Assembly: GCA_049522195.1 (NCBI GenBank)
Contig: JBEKOB010000002.1
Location: 62,001-126,000 of the forward strand
DNA from: UBA9647 sp049522195
GTDB taxonomy: Bacteria; Bacteroidota; Ignavibacteria; UBA10030
DNA length: 64,000 nucleotides
Direction of reading: 5' to 3'
The notes beneath the pieces are model-generated. The model was not told the origin of the DNA and searched no databases. It was given only the letters and a program-made list of their open reading frames with translations. Made by a program: the position numbers and the translations under genes. Each line of letters begins with the position of its first letter. Positions within the stretch are counted from its first letter, which is position 1. Positions 21,727 to 30,500 of the stretch are shown piece by piece.

Positions 21727-22794
21727 TCAACCCATCGGGTGATACTGTGCGTTGGAGTAATGGCCGAACGCAAGATGCCTGAGCTGGCGTTCAATATCTG
21801 TAAGCAATCCACTTGCGCCAATCCGGAAAAGGTCCGGCCTGGTCCACTCAACGCCCAACTCTTCCAGCATGAGCGTCAACCAGAGCATGGAATCTTTGGC
21901 TGAGCGGATTCCACCGGCGGGTTTGAAACCAACCTGCCGTCCATGTAACACTCCAAGATCCATGAATCGGCGTATTTGACGGACCATCACGAGACCACCT
22001 GGAATGGTTGCGTTCGTCGGTTCGAAGCCCGTTGACGTCTTGATGGTATCTGATCCCGCCATGATTGCAACAGCCGAAGCGGCAGCAATGTTTGTTAAGG
22101 TCTCAAGGTTCCCAACACCGAGAATGGTTTTGAGCTTTGCCCTGTTGCCACACGCTTCCCGGTAGGCCACAATCTCGTCGTACAGTGATTTCCATTTGCC
22201 GGTCAAAACCTTTTCCCGACTGATGACCACATCGATCTCCGTCGCCCCTGCCTTTATGGCCAGATCAATCTCCGTGAGTTTTACCTTCATAAACGTCTGT
22301 CCGGATGGAAAACCGGTTGCCACAGACGCGACGGGTAGGCGGCCGTTGAGACACTGAACCGCTGTCTTTACCTGCGCGGGGTACACGCAGACGGCGGCTG
22401 TGGTGATTGACTGCTGGCCGAGGCCTAATGCGCTTATGGTCTCGTGTTCCAAGGGGGCGAGCGCTTTCGCGCAGAGGCGCGCTACCCTTCCGGGAGTATC
22501 ATCACCAGCGAGCGTCGTCAGATCAATACACCGGATGGCCGCCAGGTAAGCGGCAACCTGAGCTTCGACCTTAAACGTGCGGCGGGTTCCGAGCTCCACA
22601 GCCCGGGCCTCGACTGCGCTCTTGTTTACGCGAATCGATTGAACGAGGCCGGGATCGAATGGCACCGGTGCATTGGTGTGAATTCCCACATCGCGTGTAG
22701 AACGTGATGATGATCCGGATCGTCTCTGCACAGCGGGGCTGCCTGCCCGCCTTCTCGCCGATATGGATCGTCTTGCTGAACGTTTCTCTGGCAT
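21727..22794 (-). CDS. deoC: Deoxyribose-phosphate aldolase
   Basis: Class I aldolase that splits 2-deoxyribose 5-phosphate into acetaldehyde and glyceraldehyde 3-phosphate. The 355-residue protein shows the TIM-barrel signatures: KLKTILGVG with the probable Schiff-base Lys222, the second active-site Lys252 in IKTSTGF, and VGFKPAGGIR. The N-terminal 36 residues are Arg/Ser-rich and not part of the family core, so a GTG at the GIHTN segment is an alternative start. It is upstream of the ALDH16-like gene, which gives a plausible two-step deoxyribose route. The stop codon lies right beside an inverted repeat. Confidence 0.95.
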   Translation of the reverse strand: MPEKRSARRSISARRRAGSPAVQRRSGSSSRSTRDVGIHTNAPVPFDPGLVQSIRVNKSAVEARAVELGTRRTFKVEAQVAAYLAAIRCIDLTTLAGDDTPGRVARLCAKALAPLEHETISALGLGQQSITTAAVCVYPAQVKTAVQCLNGRLPVASVATGFPSGQTFMKVKLTEIDLAIKAGATEIDVVISREKVLTGKWKSLYDEIVAYREACGNRAKLKTILGVGNLETLTNIAAASAVAIMAGSDTIKTSTGFEPTNATIPGGLVMVRQIRRFMDLGVLHGRQVGFKPAGGIRSAKDSMLWLTLMLEELGVEWTRPDLFRIGASGLLTDIERQLRHLAFGHYSNAQYHPMG

Positions 22795-23154
22795 GGAAAT
22801 CCTTGCTCTGGTGCTTCTACTCTGTCACAAATGAATTGATGGACTGGTGAGACTCAAGAACAAACCGAGCGTCTCTTGTATGGTACCGAAATAGACAGAG
22901 AGTTTCAAATCAGACTCCTCCTTATGCGGTCACCTGCGACACAAACTGTTGCCTTTCAATTGGAACTGCAGTAGCTTTGAGATGCGGAGTCAGCGGATCC
23001 TCTCCCCGATGCACCGATCACATCACACGTTCGGTTCTGCTTCCTGCTCAGCGAGGCTTCCATGATCAGATAACGGACTTCGCCATTCCACGGTTTCCAG
23101 CTGCCTAGCGCCACGGGGCAGGCCCAGACACCCGTAAATAAGGAGAACCCTGCG
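22795..23154. other. deoC-rhaT divergent intergenic region
   Basis: A 360-base gap between divergent deoC and rhaT that must contain promoters for both. I saw no clear operator, riboswitch or small gene. The only sharp signal is the ribosome-binding site AAGGAGA (23140-23146) for rhaT. Confidence 0.5.
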
Positions 23155-24273
23155 GTGACATCAAATCCATTTCTCGGCGTCTTCTTTCATTGGCTCGGCG
23201 GATTGGCTTCCGGAAGTTTCTACGTACCGTATCGCGGTGTAAAAAAGTGGGCATGGGAAGTGTACTGGCTCGTAGGGGGATTCTTCAGTTGGATCATCGC
23301 ACCCTGGATACTTGCCTCCATCAACACGAACGACCTGCTGTCGGTGCTGAAGGAAGCACCATCGGACAGCATCTTGTGGGCGTATTTCTGGGGCACCATG
23401 TGGGGCCTGGGCGGGCTCACCTTCGGTTTGACCATGCGTTACCTCGGCCTGTCACTTGGAATGGGCGTTGCCCTCGGCTATTGTGCGGCGTTTGGCACGC
23501 TCATGCCGCCGATCTTTCATGGAGAATTTGCAAGCAAAGTGCTTGGCACGCAGTCGGGCCAGGTCATCCTTCTTGGTGTCGGTGTTTGTCTGCTTGGAAT
23601 TGCAATTGCAGGCCTGGCTGGTCGCTCCAAGGAAAAGGAAATGACCGATGAGCAAAAGAAGGAGACGATCAAAGAGTTTAATTTCACAAAAGGCATTCTT
23701 GTCGCAACATTTTCGGGAGTGATGAGCGCGTGCTTTGCCTACGGTCTCGATGCCGCCACACCAATTGCAGAGCTTTCAGCGAAACACGGAACGACAGCGC
23801 TCTGGGTCGGATTGCCAAAGCTGTGCGTGGTTCTTCTCGGAGGTTTTACGACGAACTTTATCTGGTGCGTCGCCCTGAATATCAAGAACCGGACCGGATA
23901 TCAGTACTTCAACCGCATGATACGCGTTGAGTCCAAGGACAAGAACAGTGGGACCACGGTTGAGCTGTCCGCAGTGCGCGCCCCGATGTTGAACAACTAT
24001 CTCTTCAGCGCTCTTGCCGGGGTGACCTGGTATATGCAGTTCTTCTTCTACACCATGGGCGAAACCCAAATGGGCAACTACAAATTTTCCAGCTGGACGA
24101 TTCACATGGCCAGCATCATCATCTTCAGTTCGTTGTGGGGGATTGCGCTGCATGAATGGAAGGGGAGCAGCACATCGACAAAAACAAAGCTCGCTATCGG
24201 TCTCATCACGCTTGTTCTCTCCACTATCGTTGTTGGTTACGGAAACTATCTTGGGGTTGCTGCAAAACCATGA
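23155..24273 (+). CDS. rhaT: L-rhamnose/proton symporter RhaT family
   Basis: Sugar importer of the drug/metabolite transporter superfamily. The 372-residue product has about ten membrane helices and RhaT hallmarks: GGLASGSFYVPYRGVKKWAWE at the N-terminus, WGTMWGLGGLTFGLTMRYLG, and PKLCVVLLGGFTTNFIWC. It starts at a GTG (23155) eight bases after AAGGAGA. The following YiiX-like gene overlaps its stop in ATGA fashion. No rhamnose isomerase or kinase is in the window, so the true substrate could be another deoxy sugar. Confidence 0.9.
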   Translation: MTSNPFLGVFFHWLGGLASGSFYVPYRGVKKWAWEVYWLVGGFFSWIIAPWILASINTNDLLSVLKEAPSDSILWAYFWGTMWGLGGLTFGLTMRYLGLSLGMGVALGYCAAFGTLMPPIFHGEFASKVLGTQSGQVILLGVGVCLLGIAIAGLAGRSKEKEMTDEQKKETIKEFNFTKGILVATFSGVMSACFAYGLDAATPIAELSAKHGTTALWVGLPKLCVVLLGGFTTNFIWCVALNIKNRTGYQYFNRMIRVESKDKNSGTTVELSAVRAPMLNNYLFSALAGVTWYMQFFFYTMGETQMGNYKFSSWTIHMASIIIFSSLWGIALHEWKGSSTSTKTKLAIGLITLVLSTIVVGYGNYLGVAAKP

Positions 24274-25757
24274 AAAAGTGGGCACCCAGAGCGCTCGTCA
24301 CCCTGCTGATTCTTTACGGTGCCATGCTTATCCCCGACCCGGAGCCAAACGTCTCATTTGATGACGTACGGGGAGGCTCAAAAAAGGCATTCGCCTGGAA
24401 CCAGGATGCCTTCTGGACGCAGCTGGAAAAGCGGTACGTTGAATCAAAGACCGCCGGCTGCAACAGAGTGTACCATGCGGTTGACAGCCTCCTGGCATTG
24501 GCATGGAAAAACCTTGCATTCATTCATACGAGCCCTCTCGAACCCGGAAGCGTTATCTTCAGGCAACACGAAAACCTGATCTTCGGAATTGGCTCACTGG
24601 TAGCTCCATGCCCGGATGAATTCGGGGAGTTCAAGCGACTTGTGGAAGAATCGCGCAAAGCGATCAAACGACAGTCAGAACACTGGGATATGAACAAAAG
24701 GGAAGCGCGGGAGACTCTCTACCGGCTTCTCTACGGCGGTCGCGGTGCCGTTGAGGAGATTATGCTGCAGCTCCCGGCGGATTCGACGAAGGATCCAATT
24801 ACTCTTGGCACAGATGAACCATCACAGACTCCCGGTGCGAGCATTCTTGGAGCAACGATTCACAGCGGAGACATACTTGTCTCGCGTGGTGGTGCGCCGA
24901 CCTCAGCTCTGATAGCTCGGGGAAACGACTTTCCGGGCAACTTCTCTCACATTGCACTTGCCTACGTCGAACCCAAGACACGGCTCGTGAGCCTCATTGA
25001 GGCGCACATAGAGCGTGGCGTCACTATCTCAACACCGGAGCAATATATCAGGGACACCAAATTGCGCGTGATGGTCCTGCGGCTCCGCAACAATCTTGCA
25101 CAAATTCAGGCAGATCCGATGCTGCCGCACCGGGCGGCCGAGTTCGCGCTCAAGAACGCAAGGGAAAAACATATTCCGTACGATTTCAGCATGGATTTTC
25201 AAAACGCAGACAAGTGGTTTTGCTCTGAGGTCGCCTCCTTTGCATACAAAAACTTCGGTGTTCAACTCTGGATGGGACTCTCTCATGTTTCGTCTCCCGG
25301 ATTGCGAAGATGGTTAGCTGGTTTCGGCGTGGAGCACTTTGAAACCCAGGAGCCGTCAGACCTTGAATACGACCCGCAGCTCTGCGTGGTGGCGGAGTGG
25401 CGTGACCCCGAACAGCTTCGGAAGGATCATTTCGATAATGCGGTAACAGAAGCAATGCTGGAAGGTGCAGAAACGGGTGATCGCCTGACCTATGCGTGGT
25501 ATATGCTTCCCGTCGCGCGAGGAGCGAAAGCATATAGTACGGTCCTAAACCTTTTCGGAGCGGAAGGACCAATACCAGAAGGGATGTCTGCCTCGGCGGC
25601 ACTGAGGAACAGGTATTACTCCGGCGAGCACACCGCAATCAACGAGGAGCTTACCCGACTGGAAGCAGATTTTAGACGGCAAAAAGGATATGCAGCCCCA
25701 TTCTGGGGTCTCATGCAGATGGCGCGTACCGCTAAGCAAACGGTTGAATCCCGTTGA
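24270..25757 (+). CDS. YiiX/YebB-like permuted NlpC/P60 (papain-fold) protein
   Basis: A 495-residue secreted or membrane-anchored protein. An N-terminal hydrophobic stretch (ALVTLLILYGAML) is followed by a helical region and a permuted papain-like domain (about 195-360). Likely catalytic set: His227 in NFSHIALAY, Glu244 in LIEAHIERG and Cys318 in KWFCSEVASFAY, in the order expected of the YiiX/C92 group. Such enzymes act on amide or ester bonds of cell-wall peptides or lipids. Its ATG (24270) overlaps the rhaT stop. A link to sugar transport is only positional. Confidence 0.8.
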   Translation: MKKWAPRALVTLLILYGAMLIPDPEPNVSFDDVRGGSKKAFAWNQDAFWTQLEKRYVESKTAGCNRVYHAVDSLLALAWKNLAFIHTSPLEPGSVIFRQHENLIFGIGSLVAPCPDEFGEFKRLVEESRKAIKRQSEHWDMNKREARETLYRLLYGGRGAVEEIMLQLPADSTKDPITLGTDEPSQTPGASILGATIHSGDILVSRGGAPTSALIARGNDFPGNFSHIALAYVEPKTRLVSLIEAHIERGVTISTPEQYIRDTKLRVMVLRLRNNLAQIQADPMLPHRAAEFALKNAREKHIPYDFSMDFQNADKWFCSEVASFAYKNFGVQLWMGLSHVSSPGLRRWLAGFGVEHFETQEPSDLEYDPQLCVVAEWRDPEQLRKDHFDNAVTEAMLEGAETGDRLTYAWYMLPVARGAKAYSTVLNLFGAEGPIPEGMSASAALRNRYYSGEHTAINEELTRLEADFRRQKGYAAPFWGLMQMARTAKQTVESR

Positions 25758-25795
25758 ACGTTAGACACCCCTCTCAAAGACGAGAAGAACCCCCC

Positions 25796-25942
25796 ATGAA
25801 GAAGACCTGGCAAACAAGCACCATGAAGGTATCTGAGACCCTGATGCAGGAAGACCTGAAAAAGAACGCCGTTATCATGGCCGCGTTTGCTTATCACGCG
25901 GCAATGAGCGATCAACGAATGCCGCGCAAACCAGTGAAGTAA
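25796..25942 (+). pseudogene. 48-residue ORF resembling the C-terminal tail of M28 peptidases
   Basis: The short reading frame carries EDLKKNAVIMAAFAYHAAM followed by DQRMPRKP, a pattern like the last helix of secreted M28 aminopeptidases (a DL-x-A-x-VIAAFVYxTA pattern then MPRKP). No metal-binding residues or catalytic domain precede it. It has an ATG (25796) after GAGAAGAA, so it might be translated, but a relic left by deletion of a larger peptidase gene is the simpler reading. Homology is by eye and tentative. Confidence 0.4.
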
Positions 25943-25971
25943 GCAGAGCGCGGAAAATACCGGAGCTTGAA

Positions 25972-26679
25972 ATGAAAGGGATATCTCTGACAGTAATGAT
26001 GATGCCGACTATAATTTTTTTGTGTGTCGGCGTCGTTCGCGCTAGGCAGACCGAATCATTAGGAAAGGACACAGCCGTGGTTTCACAGCAACGCGTTGTT
26101 GAATGGAAGCTCGAAGATTTCAACAATCCAAACGCCGAAGGAGTGACCAAGGCGGGAGATCCCCACACCGTCGACAGCCCGTACGGAAAAGCGGTGCACT
26201 TCGACGGCGTGAAGGATGGATTATTTCTGAATGCTCTTCCAATCGAGAAACTCACACAGTTCACCGTAGAAGCGTTCCTGCAGCCAGACGGAAAGGCACC
26301 GCACGAGCAGAGGTTCCTCCACATGGGTGAAGCGAACGGTAGCCGGCTACTCCTTGAAACACGGGTGACGGACGACGATCAATGGTACCTTGATGCCTTT
26401 ATCAAGTCGGGTGACTCGTCCTGTACGCTGATAGACAAAACCAAACTTCACGCGACAGGGATATGGTATCACGTTGCTCTTGTCGTAGATAACGGGAAGA
26501 TGGATACCTACGTCAACGGCAAGCATGAGCTCAACGGGAACGTTGCGTTCTCGCCGTTCAAAGGAGGAACAACGTCGGTCGGTGTCCGGATGAACCGGGT
26601 TTCCTGGTTCAAGGGAGCCATCTACAAGATCCGAATTACACCAAGGTGCCTTGTGCCCTCAGAATTCATGAAGCAATGA
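25972..26679 (+). CDS. Secreted LamG-like (concanavalin A-fold) protein
   Basis: A 235-residue protein with a signal peptide (about residues 1-25, MMMPTIIFLCVGVVRA) and one LamG-like jelly-roll domain: GKAVHFDGVKDGLFL, FTVEAFLQPD, GIWYHVALVVDNGKMDTYVNGK and GGTTSVGVRMNRVSWFKGAIYKIRI. These domains bind glycans or mediate adhesion; no catalytic residues are evident. It lies between the peptidase-like relic and a secreted DUF296 protein on the same strand. The 27.6 kb protein has a similar domain at its N-terminus. Confidence 0.8.
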   Translation: MKGISLTVMMMPTIIFLCVGVVRARQTESLGKDTAVVSQQRVVEWKLEDFNNPNAEGVTKAGDPHTVDSPYGKAVHFDGVKDGLFLNALPIEKLTQFTVEAFLQPDGKAPHEQRFLHMGEANGSRLLLETRVTDDDQWYLDAFIKSGDSSCTLIDKTKLHATGIWYHVALVVDNGKMDTYVNGKHELNGNVAFSPFKGGTTSVGVRMNRVSWFKGAIYKIRITPRCLVPSEFMKQ

Positions 26680-26717
26680 TTCCTGGTCCACCATAAAAAA
26701 CCAAGAAAGGAAACGTT

Positions 26718-27266
26718 ATGAGAGTTCTCCTCTTTGCGTTGACCTTCCTGGCGGTGACCGGTTTGTCGGTTGCCCAGGAAACCCGGACCGAGGTTACGAA
26801 GTCCACCACACCCGCAGATGACGCGAAAGCCAACAGCGATTCTGTTCCCGATGTCTATGCACTCAACGGTCAGTTCGAGCGCGTGGTGGTGCTTCGTTTT
26901 AAGTATCAGGCCGACCTGCTGGCTGGCATGGAAAAAATGGTCAGGGAGCAGAATATCCGCAACGCGGTTATTCTTGCCGGGGCTGGGTCCCTCACGGGTT
27001 ACCACTTTCATCTTGTGAGCAACCGCACGTTTCCATCAAAGAATATGCTCATCAAGAACCCGAGCGCTCCAGCGGACCTCGTGAGTATGAATGGATATAT
27101 TATCGACGGCCGCATCCATGCCCACATGACTCTCACCAACGAAGACAAGGCCTTTGGCGGCCACCTCGAACCCGGAACTACGGTGTTCACGTTCGCGATC
27201 ATAACGCTGGGAGTTTTTAAAGACGGAATCGACCTTCGTCGCATTGACGATAAAACATACCGCTAA
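26718..27266 (+). CDS. Secreted PPC/DUF296 domain protein
   Basis: A 182-residue protein with a cleavable signal peptide (MRVLLFALTFLAVTGLSVAQ) and a PPC/DUF296 domain (about 50-178): RNAVILAGAGSLTGYHFHLV, the His-rich DGRIHAHMTLTNEDKAFGGH and LEPGTTVFTFAIITLG. The H-x-H pattern resembles the metal site seen in bacterial DUF296 trimers. Members are usually cytoplasmic or fused to AT-hook DNA-binding motifs, so an exported form is noteworthy. Function is unknown. Confidence 0.82.
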   Translation: MRVLLFALTFLAVTGLSVAQETRTEVTKSTTPADDAKANSDSVPDVYALNGQFERVVVLRFKYQADLLAGMEKMVREQNIRNAVILAGAGSLTGYHFHLVSNRTFPSKNMLIKNPSAPADLVSMNGYIIDGRIHAHMTLTNEDKAFGGHLEPGTTVFTFAIITLGVFKDGIDLRRIDDKTYR

Positions 27267-27341
27267 CAGATCGAGGAAAAGCAAACCACAACGATTTTTG
27301 CTCAAAGGCAGTCAATCTTTTGCGAAGAAACATGATTTTCA

Positions 27342-27502
27342 CAAGTTGACCCTCTTTCGGAAATGGGTTAAAACCCAGGAAGAGGTTGGTTAGGATTTAT
27401 TGCCATGTCCTAAAGGGCGTGGCAATGGCCCCGACCTTCAGGTCGGGGAATAGAAGAAGAAGCAATCGGGCTTTAGCCCCATTTAAAGAAGCGGTCAACT
27501 TG
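27342..27502. mobile_element. MITE/REP-like non-coding element with terminal inverted repeats
   Basis: A 161-base non-coding unit bounded by perfect 10-base inverted repeats CAAGTTGACC (27342-27351) and GGTCAACTTG (27493-27502). Inside are four palindromes: GGGTTAAAACCC (27365-27376), an imperfect one TTGCCATGTCC/GGGCGTGGCAA (about 27400-27425), CCCCGACC-TTCA-GGTCGGGG (27429-27448) and GGGCTTTAGCCC (27468-27479). This layout fits a REP cluster or a MITE moved in trans by an unseen transposase. No coding frame is present. Confidence 0.65.
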
Positions 27503-27560
27503 AAATGATTCTTAAAGAACCACTCACATCCTCGCTCAGTAAAAAGAGAAGCATGAGATC

Positions 27561-30500
27561 ATGAGTCGCTCATCAGCGTATTGTATCGTTCTTCTTCTCC
27601 TCGCGCCTCTTGGCGCAGTCTCTCAAGCTCAATCGAAGATACCGACGAAGACCCCGGAACCAGGGCTGCTTTTCTATCTTTCCGGCGATCACGGTTTCAA
27701 TGCCGATTATTCCGCTGGGGGGACTCCCGCACCCAATTTTCTCCAAAACGTGAAAATCATTCCTGATGGAGCAAAAGGGCCCGGGTTCGCATGCGAGGAC
27801 AAACAGCTTATGTCATACTGGGCGCCTGGAAACATTTATGCGGAGAGAGGAACCCTCAGCTTCTTCTGGCGATCACGCGAGCCGGTCGGGAAGACCGAGT
27901 TCCCCATCTTTCGTGTTGGATATGCCGATCACTCCAGCTGGGATATGGTGTGGCTGCGCATCGATTACAATGGTCATGGCTTTGACGCGTTTGTGACGGA
28001 TGTGAATTTGTCGCGGGTTCGAATATCATATTCACTCTCGCCGTTTCCGCGCCCAGAACAATGGATTCACCTTGCCTTGACGTGGGATGAAACCGTTGGA
28101 ATTCGCTTCTTCGTTGATGGGAAACAGATTGCCCAGAAAGACAGCGTGGTGGTGCTCTACGCGGGTCTCGACCAATTTGGGCCCCATTCACGGATCATAA
28201 GCCCGGTCCAGGTGCAGAGTGCCTACAACTTCCAGCGGGGCGGCGACATCGATGAGGTTCGCATCTATGACCGCATGCTTTCGCCGGAGAACATCGCCCG
28301 ACTTGCCAAAGGCGGGACGGCCGGGGAGGTTCCCGTCCTGATAAGGAACCTTCAGGACGCCCGATGGAAATCGGAATGGCGATTGAGGTATGGATGGAAT
28401 CTGGATCTTCCTCCGTATCTGGATCAACCGTTTACGAGAGTGCGCAAGGTTGAAATTCAGAACGCGTACGATCTGAAACGCTGGTGGTGGAAGGGAATAG
28501 ACGGAATCCGCGAGACGACATGGCCGGGCGTCTACAATCGATCGCGCCTCCCCGGGCGAAACGATTATTTTCAACTGCCCGACTGGGACTGCTATTCGCT
28601 GTCGGGAAAATCGATCACCTTCTTCATGCCCGACGAGACGTGGAACCACCTTGAAATCTCAGGCGGGGCATGGGGAACAATGACGCTGGCCGCATCGAAT
28701 GAAAGCAAACAAGAACCTGACACTAGAGAGCTTTTCGCCCGACCAAAAGGGCAGGAAAAAACCGTCCATCGATTGTTGAAACCAGAGTTTGGGGGGCGAC
28801 TGCAATTCAAGAATGAAGTGCAGGAGACACCTATTGGAGAGTTGTCCGCTTACAATGTTGAAGCCGGAAGCGAACCTCATGGTCTTTGCACACTTCGTTA
28901 TTGCTTGAACGGCGGGTTAGAATCGACGAGCAATGAAGTGCAGCCCTTGATGAAATTCGTGAATGGCAGATTTCTGCCGGATGAACGGTCGGCAATGATT
29001 GCCTTGCCCGGAGCCTGGTTGCGGGAGGAACAGAGACGGGCCCCGGAGAAACATTTGCCGCTCGTACACATTTTCGTTCCCTACGATTCCCGCTCTGCAA
29101 TGCCAGCGGATGTAAGCCCCGACTCCTCCTATGCGTGGGAAAAAATCAACGGTGGACTTGATGGCGTTGCCATAGATCTGCCGGCGTTGGATCTAAAACC
29201 GATCGATGGTAATCTTATCCCTTTCAATATCCAGATAAAGGATCCTCTTTGGCCAAGTCGCACCATGCTCGATTTCTCTTTTTCTGTGAAGCCCGGCGAG
29301 GCGCGCACGTTGTGGCTTGACACGCGGGATCGAATCTTGCCAAAAGGCAAAAGTCTCTATCTGACAATTGCTTCAGCCTCTCCGGATTTTGGTCCAAACA
29401 CACTCGAAGGGGCTCAAATCCGGCTTGTCTTTAAAGCGTGGAAAGAAGCATATCGTGAGCATGTTCAGGATCGGTTCAGTCAAGTTCGGGATAACTACGC
29501 TTTTCTCGTCGAGGAGCGGCCGGATGATCCACGGTTCAATCTTTACAACCGGTTCGAGAGTGATGTCAACGATCTGCTGACTGTAGACCCGAAACACTAT
29601 CCCGGTCAGAACTATTGGTACGATATCGACCATAATCATCGAAAACCACTCTTTGTGCAGCCCTCCGTGCCGGATGGAATTCCCGCCTGGGCCTTCCGCC
29701 AGATCGAAGACCTCCGGTATTTCAATCGATTTGTTCTCTGGTGGATCGATAACCGCCAGATCCAAGACGGAGAACTCGGCGGTGGGCTTTCAGATGATGA
29801 CGATCTCACGAATTGCTGGCCCGGCGCCGCGCTGATGGGATGCGAACCGGAAAAGATCAGCAACGCCGTGCTCCGAATGCTGGATGCCATCTACGAAAAC
29901 GGAATGTTCACAGGCGGGCTCTCAACAATCCAGACAGACGGACTGCATGCACACGAAGAGGGGATCGAAGCGCAAACGCAGGCAATGCTGGTGGACTATG
30001 GAAGCCCGAAACAGGTAGAGCGAATGATGGAAACCGTCCGCGCCCTGGACGAGAAATTGATATTGAAGAACAAAGCCGGTCACAGGCATTTTCGGTCGAG
30101 CTATTTCAGCGGCACAAAAATCGCAGACGAAGGAATCTGGGAATGGTCGCTCCAGCAACAGGAGTATTTGCTCATGGAGCCGGTTCTGACTCTGGCTGAA
30201 TTCAACGGCAATCCGCGGGCGCGCCAGCTGGCGATCGATGTTGCAGACGGATTGCTGGCACATGCCAGGAAAGACAGCAAGGGGAAAATTGTTCTTGATT
30301 CAGAGATCAACTTCTCGAGCGACTCAACCAGACCGTCTCCGCTCGGAACAAAAGGAATGCTTGCTTCTAGCATGGGAGATGGTGCAACCATCAGCACGTC
30401 GTCGGCAGCGCTTCAGCTTCTCTGGGGAGTCTATCGGATGACAGGTGAGAACATGTATCTTCAACCCCTGCTTGATCTTGGCGATGGCGTTCTGGGATTA

